From Olsenella sp. (GTDB lineage: Bacteria; Actinomycetota; Coriobacteriia; Coriobacteriales; Atopobiaceae): 18,905 bases of DNA. The stretch spans positions 1-18,905 of the forward strand of contig SUUD01000012.1 in NCBI GenBank assembly GCA_015062715.1. The letters are read 5' to 3'. The notes below the pieces were generated by a model that did not search any database, was not told the origin of the DNA, and saw only the letters and a program-made list of their open reading frames with translations. Positions within the stretch are counted from its first letter, which is position 1; each line of letters starts with the position of its first letter. Made by a program: the position numbers and the translations under genes. Positions 6,698-14,028 of this stretch are shown here, in pieces.

Positions 6698-8257
6698 ATG
6701 AACTCCGACAATCAGCAGAAGCGGTATGGTACCAGGCGGGCCGACACGGGCGCGCGCACGAGGCGGGTCCTGGGGGCGAGCCAGGCGTCCGATGACGAGG
6801 CGGCACGTGCGCTGCGCGAGGGCCGCGCCGCGGCGCGGACGTCGTCGGCGCGGCAGCCCTCAACCCCTCACAGGCACACCGCGAGCGGCAGCAACCCGTA
6901 CCTCTCGGGTGGCGAGGCGACCAAGCAGCGCGCGAGGTCTGCCGAGCGCACCCGTCGCACGAAGTCGCGCCGCGTGGCGACAGGCCAGACTGGCGCGGCG
7001 GTCGCGGGCAAGGCGGCGGGAGCCGCCCGCTCCGTGGGCGGCGCCGTCAGGGGCCTGGCGTCGGGCGTGGGCTCTGCCGCGGACGGCCTTCTGGGCCGCT
7101 TCCCCCGCGCGTACGTGCTGGGTGGCGCCGCTGCCGTCGTGCTCGCCCTCGTCCTGGGACTCGGGTTCCTGCTCAACATCCGCGTGACGGTCAACGACCA
7201 GCCGGTCACCGTGAGCAGCTGGAGCCGCGTCCAGAAGCTCATCGACAGGGGCGTCGTCACGCCGGTCCCGGGCGACCTGCTCGCCGTGGACGGCTCGGTC
7301 ATCACCGAGGGCGCCGGCGAGGTCGCGTCCGTCACCATCAACGGCGAGGACGCGGACGTCACCTCAAAGCTTCGCCGCGGCGACGTGGTCGTCATCGGCG
7401 ACGGCGACGACGTGACCGAGGAGTTCACGAGTACCGAGGAGACCGTCGCGCATGGCTCGTCGGGCGACCAGGCCCTCTTCGAGAACTACTGGAACGGCTC
7501 GATCCACCTGCTCTCCGACGGGCAGGACGGCGTGAAGACCACCCGCACCGGCGCAACCTCTGGCCTGTCGGTCACCGAGGTGACCACACCCGCCATCGAC
7601 TCAGGCTTCCACATCTACACGGCCGACACCGGCGGCGACAAGGTGGTGGCCCTCACCTTCGACGACGGCCCCTGGCCCGAGACCACCGACGCCATCCTCG
7701 ACATCCTCGAGGAGAACGGCGCCAAGGCCACGTTCTTCACCATCGGCAACCAGATAGCCGAGCACCCCGACCAGGTGCGGCGCGCGCATGAGATGGGCTG
7801 CCAGATCTGCACGCACACCTGGGACCACGCCGCGGGTTCGGGCGGCGGCGTCAACATCTGCTACATGAGCGCCGAGGAGCAGGTGAATGAGGTCACGCAG
7901 GGCTACAAGGCCATCGCCGACGTGATCGGAGAGGAGCCTGCGCACATCCTGCGCGCCCCGGGCGGCAACTTCTACGGCGACGCGGTCACCAACCTGTGGG
8001 ACTACGTCGATGCCGAGATCGGCTGGGACGTCGACACCGAGGACTGGAGCCAGCCGGGGTCCGACTACATCGCCCAGATGATCCTGTCGGTCAAGCCGGG
8101 CCAGGTCATCCTCATGCACGACGGCGGCGGCGACCGCTGGCAGACGGTCGAGGGCCTCAAGCAGGCGCTGCCGCAGCTCGTGGAGCAGGGCTACACGTTC
8201 GTGACCATCGACGAGCTGCTCGCCTATGGCATGCCTGGGGAGCAGCCCGAGGCCTAG
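6698..8257 (+). CDS. Membrane-anchored polysaccharide deacetylase (NodB domain), paralogue 1
   Basis: The 519-residue protein has a long basic, Arg/Ala-rich cytoplasmic N-terminus (1-137), one membrane helix (about 138-160), a beta-rich extracellular region (161-250) and a C-terminal NodB deacetylase domain (about 315-512). Catalytic motifs are TFDDGP (320-325), HTWDH (373-377, metal ligands), RAPGG (419-423), DTEDW (446-450) and LMHDG (472-476, catalytic His474). The role is probably N-deacetylation of peptidoglycan or another surface glycan, as in PgdA-type enzymes; the substrate is inferred. The start is ATG 6698 with AGGAG 7 bases upstream. Its catalytic domain is almost identical at DNA level to the gene at 10065-11423, while the N-terminus is much longer and different. 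Its last three codons lie in a large palindrome. Confidence 0.92.
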   Translation: MNSDNQQKRYGTRRADTGARTRRVLGASQASDDEAARALREGRAAARTSSARQPSTPHRHTASGSNPYLSGGEATKQRARSAERTRRTKSRRVATGQTGAAVAGKAAGAARSVGGAVRGLASGVGSAADGLLGRFPRAYVLGGAAAVVLALVLGLGFLLNIRVTVNDQPVTVSSWSRVQKLIDRGVVTPVPGDLLAVDGSVITEGAGEVASVTINGEDADVTSKLRRGDVVVIGDGDDVTEEFTSTEETVAHGSSGDQALFENYWNGSIHLLSDGQDGVKTTRTGATSGLSVTEVTTPAIDSGFHIYTADTGGDKVVALTFDDGPWPETTDAILDILEENGAKATFFTIGNQIAEHPDQVRRAHEMGCQICTHTWDHAAGSGGGVNICYMSAEEQVNEVTQGYKAIADVIGEEPAHILRAPGGNFYGDAVTNLWDYVDAEIGWDVDTEDWSQPGSDYIAQMILSVKPGQVILMHDGGGDRWQTVEGLKQALPQLVEQGYTFVTIDELLAYGMPGEQPEA

Positions 8258-8383
8258 GGAGACACCCGGGGACGGTTCTCGTTTGTCTCAGAGACAGGTG
8301 GGGACGGGTCTGACTATCAGACCCGTCCCCACCTGTCTCTGAGACAAACGAGAACCGTCCCCGGGTGTCTCCCTAGGCCTCGG
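8247..8383. repeat. 137-bp perfect palindrome between convergent genes
   Basis: Arms 8247-8313 and 8317-8383 are exact reverse complements over 67 bases, with a 3-base loop (CTA). Each arm is itself modular: GGGGACGG occurs twice (8268-8275 and 8300-8307) around a small palindrome GTCTC-A-GAGAC (8285-8295), and GAGAC recurs at 8259-8263. The ends of the arms encode the stop codons and last residues of both convergent genes (Pro-Glu-Ala-stop and Glu-Ala-stop). Such a hairpin would terminate transcription from both sides or stabilise both 3' ends. The modular build resembles REP/BIME-type extragenic repeats, but I cannot check copy number. Confidence 0.95.
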
Positions 8384-8801
8384 CGACGGGGTCGGTGGTG
8401 GGCTGGACGGCCTTCCAGGCCTTGAAGGCCTCGAGCTCGGGCTCGTTGAGCTTGACGGCGAGTGCGATGACGGCGAGGTCGTCGGCATAGCCGAGCACGG
8501 GAATGCCGTCGGGCAGGAGGTCCTTGCCCTTCACCAGGTACAGGAAGGCGGCGACCATGCTGGCGACGACCTTGGGCGAGACCTCGGGGTACTCCTTGGT
8601 GACGTAGGACTTGATCATGGAGGCCATCGTGGGCACGTTGGTGAGGCCCGTCTTGACGGCATCGGGCAGCCCCATGATCTTCTGGTCGATGTCGGCCAGG
8701 AGGGCGTCGATCTTGTCGGGGTTGTTCATGAGCTCCTGCGCCTGGGCAATGCCGTCCTCGATGATCGTCTTCGCGGCATCCATGCTGAATTCCTCTGCCA
8801 T
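8373..8801 (-). CDS. DUF1232 (YkvA-like) domain protein
   Basis: The 142-residue protein has a soluble helical N-terminal half. It is followed by a DUF1232 segment at about 80-117, with the characteristic LYLVKGKDLLPDGIPVLGYA (87-106) and DDLAVIALAVK, matching the family pattern D-x-x-P-D-x-x-P-x-x-G-x-x-D-D. The family has no established biochemical function; many members are small membrane-associated proteins. The ATG at 8801 has AAAGGGAG 6-7 bases upstream. Its stop codon and last two residues lie in the right arm of the 137-bp palindrome, facing the deacetylase on the other strand. It is divergent from the glycosyltransferase gene. Confidence 0.85.
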   Translation of the reverse strand: MAEEFSMDAAKTIIEDGIAQAQELMNNPDKIDALLADIDQKIMGLPDAVKTGLTNVPTMASMIKSYVTKEYPEVSPKVVASMVAAFLYLVKGKDLLPDGIPVLGYADDLAVIALAVKLNEPELEAFKAWKAVQPTTDPVAEA

Positions 8802-8853
8802 GATGGCTCCCTTTCTGCTGGTTGTGGCAAGACTCCCGGTCTGGCCTTCCAGT

Positions 8854-8859
8854 AGTGTA
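8854..8859 (-). promoter_or_regulatory. Putative -10 box of the DUF1232 gene
   Basis: On the minus strand this reads TACACT, about 53 bases before the start codon at 8801. It is the same hexamer as found upstream of the M3 peptidase and feoAB genes. No good -35 is visible. Confidence 0.3.
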
Positions 8860-8918
8860 CCCCGGGATATCGAACTTGAAGCGCTATGATGTCTATGAGG
8901 CGAGAGGAGGTGGCATTC

Positions 8919-9992
8919 TTGCTCGACCGGTCCATTCCCGTCGTCATTCCCGCAATCCATCCCGATGACCGTCTCACCGAGCTTGTCGGTGGGCTGGTCG
9001 GCCGTGGCGTAGGGCGCGTCATCGTCGTGGACGACGGCAGCGGGACCGGCCACTCGGCCATCTTCGAGGCGTGCCGCTCCCTTGGCGCCGAGGTGCTCGC
9101 GCACGGCGAGAACATGGGCAAGGGCATGGCGCTCAAGGACGCCTTCGCGCTTCTGCTGGCGGGAGACGACCTCGTGCGGGGGTGCGTCACCGCCGACGCC
9201 GACGGCCAGCACACGGTCGACGACGTCCTGGCCGTCGCGGACGAGTTCGTGCGCCGCGGGTGCGGCTCGCTCGTGCTGGGCGTGCGTGACATGGCCACGG
9301 AGGGCATCCCCTGGCGCAGCCGTCTGGGCAACAACGTGATAAACGCCTGCCTCTCGCTCTTCTGCGGGGTCAGGCTGGCCGACAGCCAGACCGGGCTGCG
9401 CGGCATACCGGCCTCCCTCATGGACCGCTGCCTGGACCTCGAGGGCGACCGCTTTGAGTTCGAGACGCAGATGCTGCTCGTGAGCCACGCGGACACGCCC
9501 GTGGTCGAGGTTCCCATCGCGACCATCTACGAGAACGAGGGCCCGCACAAGACGCACTTCAGGCCCGTCATCGACTCGCTCAGGGTCCTCTACGTAGCCG
9601 TCCACACCTTCGTGGGGTTCTCGGCGACGTCGCTGGCCACCACGGCGGTGGACATATTCCTGTTCTGGCTGCTCTCGCGCGAGTTCAGGGCCGCCGACAT
9701 CGGCCCGTGGGCGATAGCGGCGACGGTGCTGGCGCGCCTGGTCTCGGCCTCGCTCAACTTTGGCATCAACCGCCGGCGCGTGTTTGGGGCGGGCGGAGAC
9801 GTCCACGGCCAGGCACGTCGCTTCGTCCTGGTCGCCGTCGTGCAGATGACCCTCTCCGCGGTGCTGGTCCAGGCGGTGGCGCCGCTGTTCCACCATGCGG
9901 CGGCCGTGCTGGTCAAGGCGGTGGTCGACCTCGTGCTCTTCCTCGTGAACTATCAGGTCCAGATGCGGCTGGTCTTCTCGGAGCGCGCCTAG
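8919..9992 (+). CDS. Glycosyltransferase family 2 fused to a GtrA-like membrane domain
   Basis: The N-terminal half (1-220) is a GT-A glycosyltransferase of the dolichyl/polyprenyl-phosphate sugar transferase type. Motifs are VVDDGS (36-41), NMGKG (65-69), DADGQH (93-98, metal/nucleotide-sugar binding), DSQTGLRGIP (155-164) and RFEFET (178-183). The C-terminal half (about 228-352) has four hydrophobic helices with GtrA features (F-x-x-N-R-R-x-V-F at 281-289, FLVNYQVQMRLVF at 341-353). It probably charges or flips a polyprenyl-linked sugar for surface glycan decoration. I place the start at TTG 8919, because AGAGGAGG lies 8 bases upstream; in-frame ATGs at 8886-8895 have no Shine-Dalgarno. It lies between two glycan deacetylases and 72 bases before the second. 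Confidence 0.87.
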   Translation: MLDRSIPVVIPAIHPDDRLTELVGGLVGRGVGRVIVVDDGSGTGHSAIFEACRSLGAEVLAHGENMGKGMALKDAFALLLAGDDLVRGCVTADADGQHTVDDVLAVADEFVRRGCGSLVLGVRDMATEGIPWRSRLGNNVINACLSLFCGVRLADSQTGLRGIPASLMDRCLDLEGDRFEFETQMLLVSHADTPVVEVPIATIYENEGPHKTHFRPVIDSLRVLYVAVHTFVGFSATSLATTAVDIFLFWLLSREFRAADIGPWAIAATVLARLVSASLNFGINRRRVFGAGGDVHGQARRFVLVAVVQMTLSAVLVQAVAPLFHHAAAVLVKAVVDLVLFLVNYQVQMRLVFSERA

Positions 9993-10064
9993 GTCCGCAC
10001 CGCCCATCCGTGCCCAGGCTGCTAACATAGGAGGGCAACGACTGGTCACGGAAGGGAAGCGACC

Positions 10065-11423
10065 ATGAGCGACAATGCCAGCCAGGGAGGCCAGCGCCGC
10101 CGGCGCGGGGCCCACTTCAAGCAGTCCTCGGACACCGTCGAGGTGCGCCAGCCGGCGCGCGGCACCGCGCAGCCCGTCGAGCGCATCGAGGCCCCGGTCT
10201 CGTACAACCCCTACACCAAGGTCTCGACGGCCGGGCTCTACGACGCGCGCTCGCGCAGGCGCAGGAGGGGCTCGGTCCTGCCGGCGATCATCGGCCTCGT
10301 CGTCATCGCGGCGCTTGCCGGCGGCGGCTGGTATGCCTGGAAGGAGTTCAACCGCCACTTCGAGGTGACCGTCAACGGGCAGCAGGTCACGGTCGAGGAC
10401 GGCGACACCGTGGCCAAGCTCATCGCCGACGGGTACGCCACGCCCAACCCCGGCGACCTGCTCGCCATCGACGGCTCGGTGTGCACCGAGGGCGGCGGCG
10501 AGGCCTGCGCCGTCACGGTCAACGGCCAGCCCGGCACGCCCGAGACCGCGCTCTCGCGCGACTGCGTGGTCCAGGTCGACGACGGCGCCGACGTCACCGA
10601 GGACGTGACGGTCACCGAGGAGACCATTCCCCATGGCACCTCGGGCGACGAGGCAACCTTCGACAACTACTGGTCGGGTTCCATCCACCTCATGTCCGAC
10701 GGACAGGACGGCCTCAAGCGCGTCACGACGGGCAACGTGAGCGGCATCACGCAGGAGGAGCTGGTCACGCCGGCCATCGACGGCGGCTTCCACATCTACA
10801 CGGCCGACACGGGCGGCGACAAGGTCATCGCCCTCACCTTCGACGACGGCCCCTGGCCCGAGACCACCGACGCCATCCTCGACATCCTCGAGGAGTACGG
10901 CGCCAAGGCCACGTTCTTCACCATCGGCGAGCAGATCGCCTGGTACCCCGACCAGATTGCCCGCGAGAAGGCCCTGGGCTGCCAGATCTGCACGCACACC
11001 TGGGACCATGCCAGCGGCTCTGGCCAGGGCGTCAACATCACGTACATGTCTGCCGACGAGCAGATCTGGGAGGTCACCGAGGGCCTCAAGGCCATCCAGG
11101 ACGCCACGGGCGAGGAGCCCTCGCACATCCTGCGCGCCCCGGGCGGCAACTTCTACGGCGACGCGGTCACCAACCTGTGGCCCTATCTGGACGCCGAGAT
11201 TGGCTGGGACCTCGACACCGAGGACTGGAGCCTGCCCGGATCCGAGGCCATCGCGCAGGTGCTCATGAGCGCACAGCCGGGCCAGGTCATCCTCATGCAC
11301 GACGGCGGCGGCGACCGCTGGCAGACGGTGGAGGGCCTGCGCCAGGCCATGCCCTACCTGGTCGAGCAGGGCTACTCCTTCGTCACCATCGACGAGCTGC
11401 TCGCCTATGGCGTGCCGTCGTAG
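10065..11423 (+). CDS. Membrane-anchored polysaccharide deacetylase (NodB domain), paralogue 2
   Basis: This 452-residue protein has a short basic cytoplasmic tail, a membrane helix at about 71-92, a beta-rich region (98-190) and a NodB domain (about 252-449). The beta-rich region includes VTVNGQQVTVEDGDTVAKLI, which looks beta-grasp-like. Motifs are TFDDGP (258-263), HTWDH (311-315), RAPGG (357-361), DTEDW (384-388) and LMHDG (410-414). It is predicted to deacetylate a cell-wall or surface glycan outside the membrane. The start is ATG 10065 with GGAAGGGAAG upstream. It follows the GT2-GtrA gene by 72 bases; a possible -10, TAACAT at 10023-10028, lies in the gap. Long stretches of DNA are identical to paralogue 1, including third positions. 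A strong terminator follows. Confidence 0.93.
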   Translation: MSDNASQGGQRRRRGAHFKQSSDTVEVRQPARGTAQPVERIEAPVSYNPYTKVSTAGLYDARSRRRRRGSVLPAIIGLVVIAALAGGGWYAWKEFNRHFEVTVNGQQVTVEDGDTVAKLIADGYATPNPGDLLAIDGSVCTEGGGEACAVTVNGQPGTPETALSRDCVVQVDDGADVTEDVTVTEETIPHGTSGDEATFDNYWSGSIHLMSDGQDGLKRVTTGNVSGITQEELVTPAIDGGFHIYTADTGGDKVIALTFDDGPWPETTDAILDILEEYGAKATFFTIGEQIAWYPDQIAREKALGCQICTHTWDHASGSGQGVNITYMSADEQIWEVTEGLKAIQDATGEEPSHILRAPGGNFYGDAVTNLWPYLDAEIGWDLDTEDWSLPGSEAIAQVLMSAQPGQVILMHDGGGDRWQTVEGLRQAMPYLVEQGYSFVTIDELLAYGVPS

Positions 11424-11453
11424 ACGGGCTCCTATATACCATTCTGGATTGGC

Positions 11454-11481
11454 GAGGGCCCTTTTTGGGCCCTCTTTCCTT
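11454..11481 (+). terminator. Rho-independent terminator after deacetylase 2
   Basis: GAGGGCCC (11454-11461) pairs perfectly with GGGCCCTC (11467-11474) around a TTTTT loop, and TTTCCTT follows. The stem is 8 bp and GC-rich, 30 bases after the deacetylase stop codon. Confidence 0.85.
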
Positions 11482-11502
11482 GGGGGAATGCGAATCTGGT
11501 AA

Positions 11503-11666
11503 CTCCACTGCACTAAAGTTTCGAGTTGCGGGAAGAAACACCGGTCACTCATAGTCAACTGCCCTCTGTGCGCTTGATTCAAAATGAGTTCAACTGCGGT
11601 TTTACAACGGGAATGCGCCGAAAGGCCCCATTTCTTCCCGCAACTCGAAACTTTAGTGCAGTGGAG
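11503..11666. repeat. 164-bp element with 36-bp perfect terminal inverted repeats
   Basis: Positions 11503-11538 and 11631-11666 are exact reverse complements over 36 bases (ends CTCCACTG and CAGTGGAG), separated by 92 AT-richer bases. The layout is that of a MITE or other non-autonomous repeat. No target-site duplication is visible in the flanks (GGTAA on the left, CATCT on the right). No transposase is present. The right arm lies about 75 bases before the most likely start of the nuclease-like gene, and the open frame of that gene runs back through the element to 11517. It may be a mobile repeat, an attenuator-type hairpin, or both. Confidence 0.8.
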
Positions 11667-11741
11667 CATCTAACTATTAGGCCGGAAACGTTTCCACCCG
11701 GCCTCTCTGACGATCTAGTGCTTCTGTTTGATGGGAGGCTC

Positions 11742-12815
11742 ATGCATTGCGTGCTGCATGGCATTTCTGCTCTTGAATATTGGCGCTCGAGTCTTGCGAC
11801 GCCAGCGCCAGAGGACAACGCGCCCGCGCAGCCTGTTCACCTGGGCAAGGTGTTCGGTGCGCGTGCGATGGACTCAATAGGGGGGATAGAGGAGGAACTC
11901 GCCCTGACGGACGGCGAGGCTGGCAAGCTCCATCTTCTGGTCTCGAGCAGAAATGACGCCAGGGAAACCGAGCATCTGGCATGTCACGTTTGGAACGAGA
12001 GGGGGACGCTTCCCCCCGGGTCGATCGTTGAGGCTGGGGATGGCGTGGACGTCGTGTCGCCCGAGCTCTGTCTTGTCCAGCTCGCACCATTTGTGACCAG
12101 GCTTCAGCTGTTTCGTGCGGTAACGGACCTGTGCGCGCGGTACTGCCTCCGCTATGACGATAGGATGACGCTCGTACAGCGCGACCCCGTCACCTCGCTG
12201 GAGAAGATAGCCTCTCTTCTTAAGCAGATTCCCGGTACTATGGGGACAAAGCCGGTCAGGTCTGCGCTTAACTGGTGCCTCGAGGGTTCGAGGTCGCCGC
12301 GCGAGACCACGATGAACCTGTTTCTGCACCTTCCTTCACGACTGGGTGGCAAACAGCTCCCTCGCTTTCACCCCAACATGCGAATTGATCTCGAGGGCGG
12401 TGCGGCGCTCCTTACCAAGAGGAGCTACCTGGAGGGTGATGCGGTGTGGCTGGACGACCAGGCAAGGCCGCGGTGTGTCGTCGAGTACAACAGTGACGAG
12501 TGGCACGACACCGAGGAGGCCATGGAGTTTGACTTCGAGAAGATCACCGCGCTCGAGTCGATGGGGATAACGGTCATTCCGATATCGACGAGACAGTTCA
12601 ACTCATATGATGTCCTGGACGAGGCGGTTAAGACGATAAGGGAGGCGCTTGGTCCGGGCCGGTCCCCACGAAGGGGTAAGGGGCCCAGGTCAGGCACGGT
12701 CGACATGAGGTGCGCGTCGACGCATGCCGAGCTTCTTGCCGAGGAACGTAGGCAGAGGGGGCTGCCCTCGCTTGCAACGACCGCGCGCTGGAGATTTGTC
12801 CTTTCCCGGATGTGA
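11742..12815 (+). CDS. Uncharacterised protein with a DUF559-like (PD-(D/E)XK-type) nuclease domain
   Basis: From ATG 11742 the product has 357 residues. The N-terminus MHCVLHGISALEYWRSS resembles the HGxSALxxxR opening of AbiEi/DUF559-type actinobacterial proteins. SPRET (185-189) and PNMRIDLEG (211-219) precede a putative nuclease core: D233, E248 in VVEYNSDEWH (246-255), D264, then a G-I-T-V-I strand. The order D-x14-E-x-N fits the restriction-endonuclease fold, but the canonical lysine is not obvious. The start is uncertain. GGGAGG lies only 3 bases before ATG 11742. The frame stays open upstream through in-frame ATG 11613 to TTG 11526, inside the inverted-repeat element. Base composition is lower in GC than the neighbours, suggesting transfer. 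Function is unknown; a DNA-related or antitoxin-like role is possible. Confidence 0.6.
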   Translation: MHCVLHGISALEYWRSSLATPAPEDNAPAQPVHLGKVFGARAMDSIGGIEEELALTDGEAGKLHLLVSSRNDARETEHLACHVWNERGTLPPGSIVEAGDGVDVVSPELCLVQLAPFVTRLQLFRAVTDLCARYCLRYDDRMTLVQRDPVTSLEKIASLLKQIPGTMGTKPVRSALNWCLEGSRSPRETTMNLFLHLPSRLGGKQLPRFHPNMRIDLEGGAALLTKRSYLEGDAVWLDDQARPRCVVEYNSDEWHDTEEAMEFDFEKITALESMGITVIPISTRQFNSYDVLDEAVKTIREALGPGRSPRRGKGPRSGTVDMRCASTHAELLAEERRQRGLPSLATTARWRFVLSRM

Positions 12816-12882
12816 CTGCCGCCCCTCGTCGAAGCCATGGACCCTCTGGCGAAGGCTCGCGGCGGTCCTGCCCGAGACAACG

Positions 12883-12888
12883 GATAAT
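12883..12888 (+). promoter_or_regulatory. Putative -10 box of the alpha/beta hydrolase gene
   Basis: GATAAT matches five of six bases of the -10 consensus and lies 38 bases before ATG 12927, in an otherwise GC-rich 111-bp gap. No -35 match is found 16-18 bases upstream. Confidence 0.35.
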
Positions 12889-12926
12889 GGGGCCAAGGCA
12901 CAGGCACACGAGGGAAGGAGCCTCCC

Positions 12927-13853
12927 ATGCTTCACGAGATCAAGTTCGCGTCGAGCAACGGTCGTGACGAGGTCACCGGCTGGATCTACGTCCCGGCCTG
13001 CGTGCCCACGGGCGTGGTGCAGCTGGTCCATGGTTTCGGCGAGCATTCGCGCAGGTACTTTCACATGATCGTCGCCCTCATGGACGCCGGCTTCATCGTG
13101 GCGGCCGACGACCACGTGGGCCATGGCGCCACGGCGATCGCCAACGACACCTGGGGCGACTGGGGCGACGCCGGCCCGCACACCATGATGGAGGACGAGA
13201 AGCTCTTCCATGACTGCGTTGTCGAGAAGTACCCCGACCTGCCGTACTTCATGTTTGGCCACTCCATGGGCTCCATGATCGCGCGCGACTTCTCGGCCAA
13301 GTACGGCGACCTGTTGGCAGGCGCCATCTACTGCGGGACCACGGGCGTCTTCGAGGCCACGGCCGAGGCGCGCAAGATGGCCGACGACCTCGTCCAGGCC
13401 GGCAAGGCCCACGAGAGCGACCCGGCCGTCACCGCCAAGCTCTTCGGCTGGATGTTCGCCCGCTGCGAGGAGGGCGTCACGCTGGGCAACGAGTGGATCT
13501 GCCACGACCCCTGCGTCCAGAAGGACCACGCCGAGGACCCGTTCGACGCGTTCACGCACCCCACGCACAACATCAGCATGCGTGACTTCATCGACATGAT
13601 GCTGTGCATCGAGGGCACCGAGTGGGCCGAGAAGGTGCCCACGGGCCTGCCCATCCTGCTCATCGCCGGCGACCAGGACCCCGTGGGCAACTACGGCGAG
13701 GGCGTCTACCAGTGTGCCAACTGGCTGCACGAGACCGGCCATGACGTCACCACGCAGCTGTGGAGCGGCTACCGCCACGAGATCCACAACTACGACGACA
13801 TCAAGTTCGACGTAGAGGAGACCCTCATCGAGTGGCTCGAGCTGCAGGTGTAG
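12927..13853 (+). CDS. Alpha/beta hydrolase, monoacylglycerol-lipase-like
   Basis: The 308-residue protein shows the Hydrolase_4 (serine aminopeptidase/lysophospholipase) pattern. QLVHGFGEHSRRY (32-44) supplies the oxyanion-hole HGxGEHS motif. DDHVGHG (61-67) follows, then the nucleophile elbow GHSMGS (111-116) with Ser113. The acid is probably Asp251 in AGDQDPVG (247-254), and the base is His284 in GYRHEIHN (281-288). The order and spacing are those of monoglyceride lipases or lysophospholipases such as PldB-type enzymes, acting on acylglycerols or related esters in the cytoplasm. There is no signal peptide. GGAAGGAG lies about 6 bases before ATG 12927. It is a single gene followed by a hairpin. 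Substrate specificity cannot be read from the sequence. Confidence 0.9.
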   Translation: MLHEIKFASSNGRDEVTGWIYVPACVPTGVVQLVHGFGEHSRRYFHMIVALMDAGFIVAADDHVGHGATAIANDTWGDWGDAGPHTMMEDEKLFHDCVVEKYPDLPYFMFGHSMGSMIARDFSAKYGDLLAGAIYCGTTGVFEATAEARKMADDLVQAGKAHESDPAVTAKLFGWMFARCEEGVTLGNEWICHDPCVQKDHAEDPFDAFTHPTHNISMRDFIDMMLCIEGTEWAEKVPTGLPILLIAGDQDPVGNYGEGVYQCANWLHETGHDVTTQLWSGYRHEIHNYDDIKFDVEETLIEWLELQV

Positions 13854-13879
13854 GGAAGGGCGACAGAGCACGTGCCTGG

Positions 13880-13914
13880 GGGCCGCCGGCGGGGTGTCGG
13901 CGGCCCTCCTTGCT
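13880..13914 (+). terminator. Hairpin terminator after the hydrolase gene
   Basis: GGGCCGCCG (13880-13888) pairs perfectly with CGGCGGCCC (13898-13906) around a 9-base loop, 26 bases after the stop codon. The following TCCTTGCT is only moderately T-rich, so this is a strong stem with a weak tail. Confidence 0.65.
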
Positions 13915-13962
13915 CATTTCCCGAAGAATGCCGAGAAGGGGCCTCGTCGCGTTGGGCATCAG

Positions 13963-13968
13963 TACAAT
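13963..13968 (+). promoter_or_regulatory. Putative -10 box of the azlCD operon
   Basis: TACAAT matches five of six consensus bases and sits between the hydrolase terminator and azlC, 60 bases before the ATG at 14029. No clear -35 is present. Confidence 0.35.
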
Positions 13969-14028
13969 GGCAACTTGTCTGACTCGACCATGACCGCGTG
14001 CGGAGGTGCCTTGGCACAGGAATCCACC

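Noticed and set aside
8247..8383. CRISPR array or tRNA at the repeat between convergent genes
   Set aside because: It is a single inverted repeat with no regular direct repeats or spacers and no cloverleaf.
8373..11669. Very long minus-strand open frame (1098 codons) opposite the deacetylase and glycosyltransferase genes
   Set aside because: Only its last 142 codons are the DUF1232 gene, in the same frame. The rest is antisense to clear genes with motifs, and its low-complexity composition (Gly, Val, Asp, His, Arg-rich) is what GC-rich antisense frames give.
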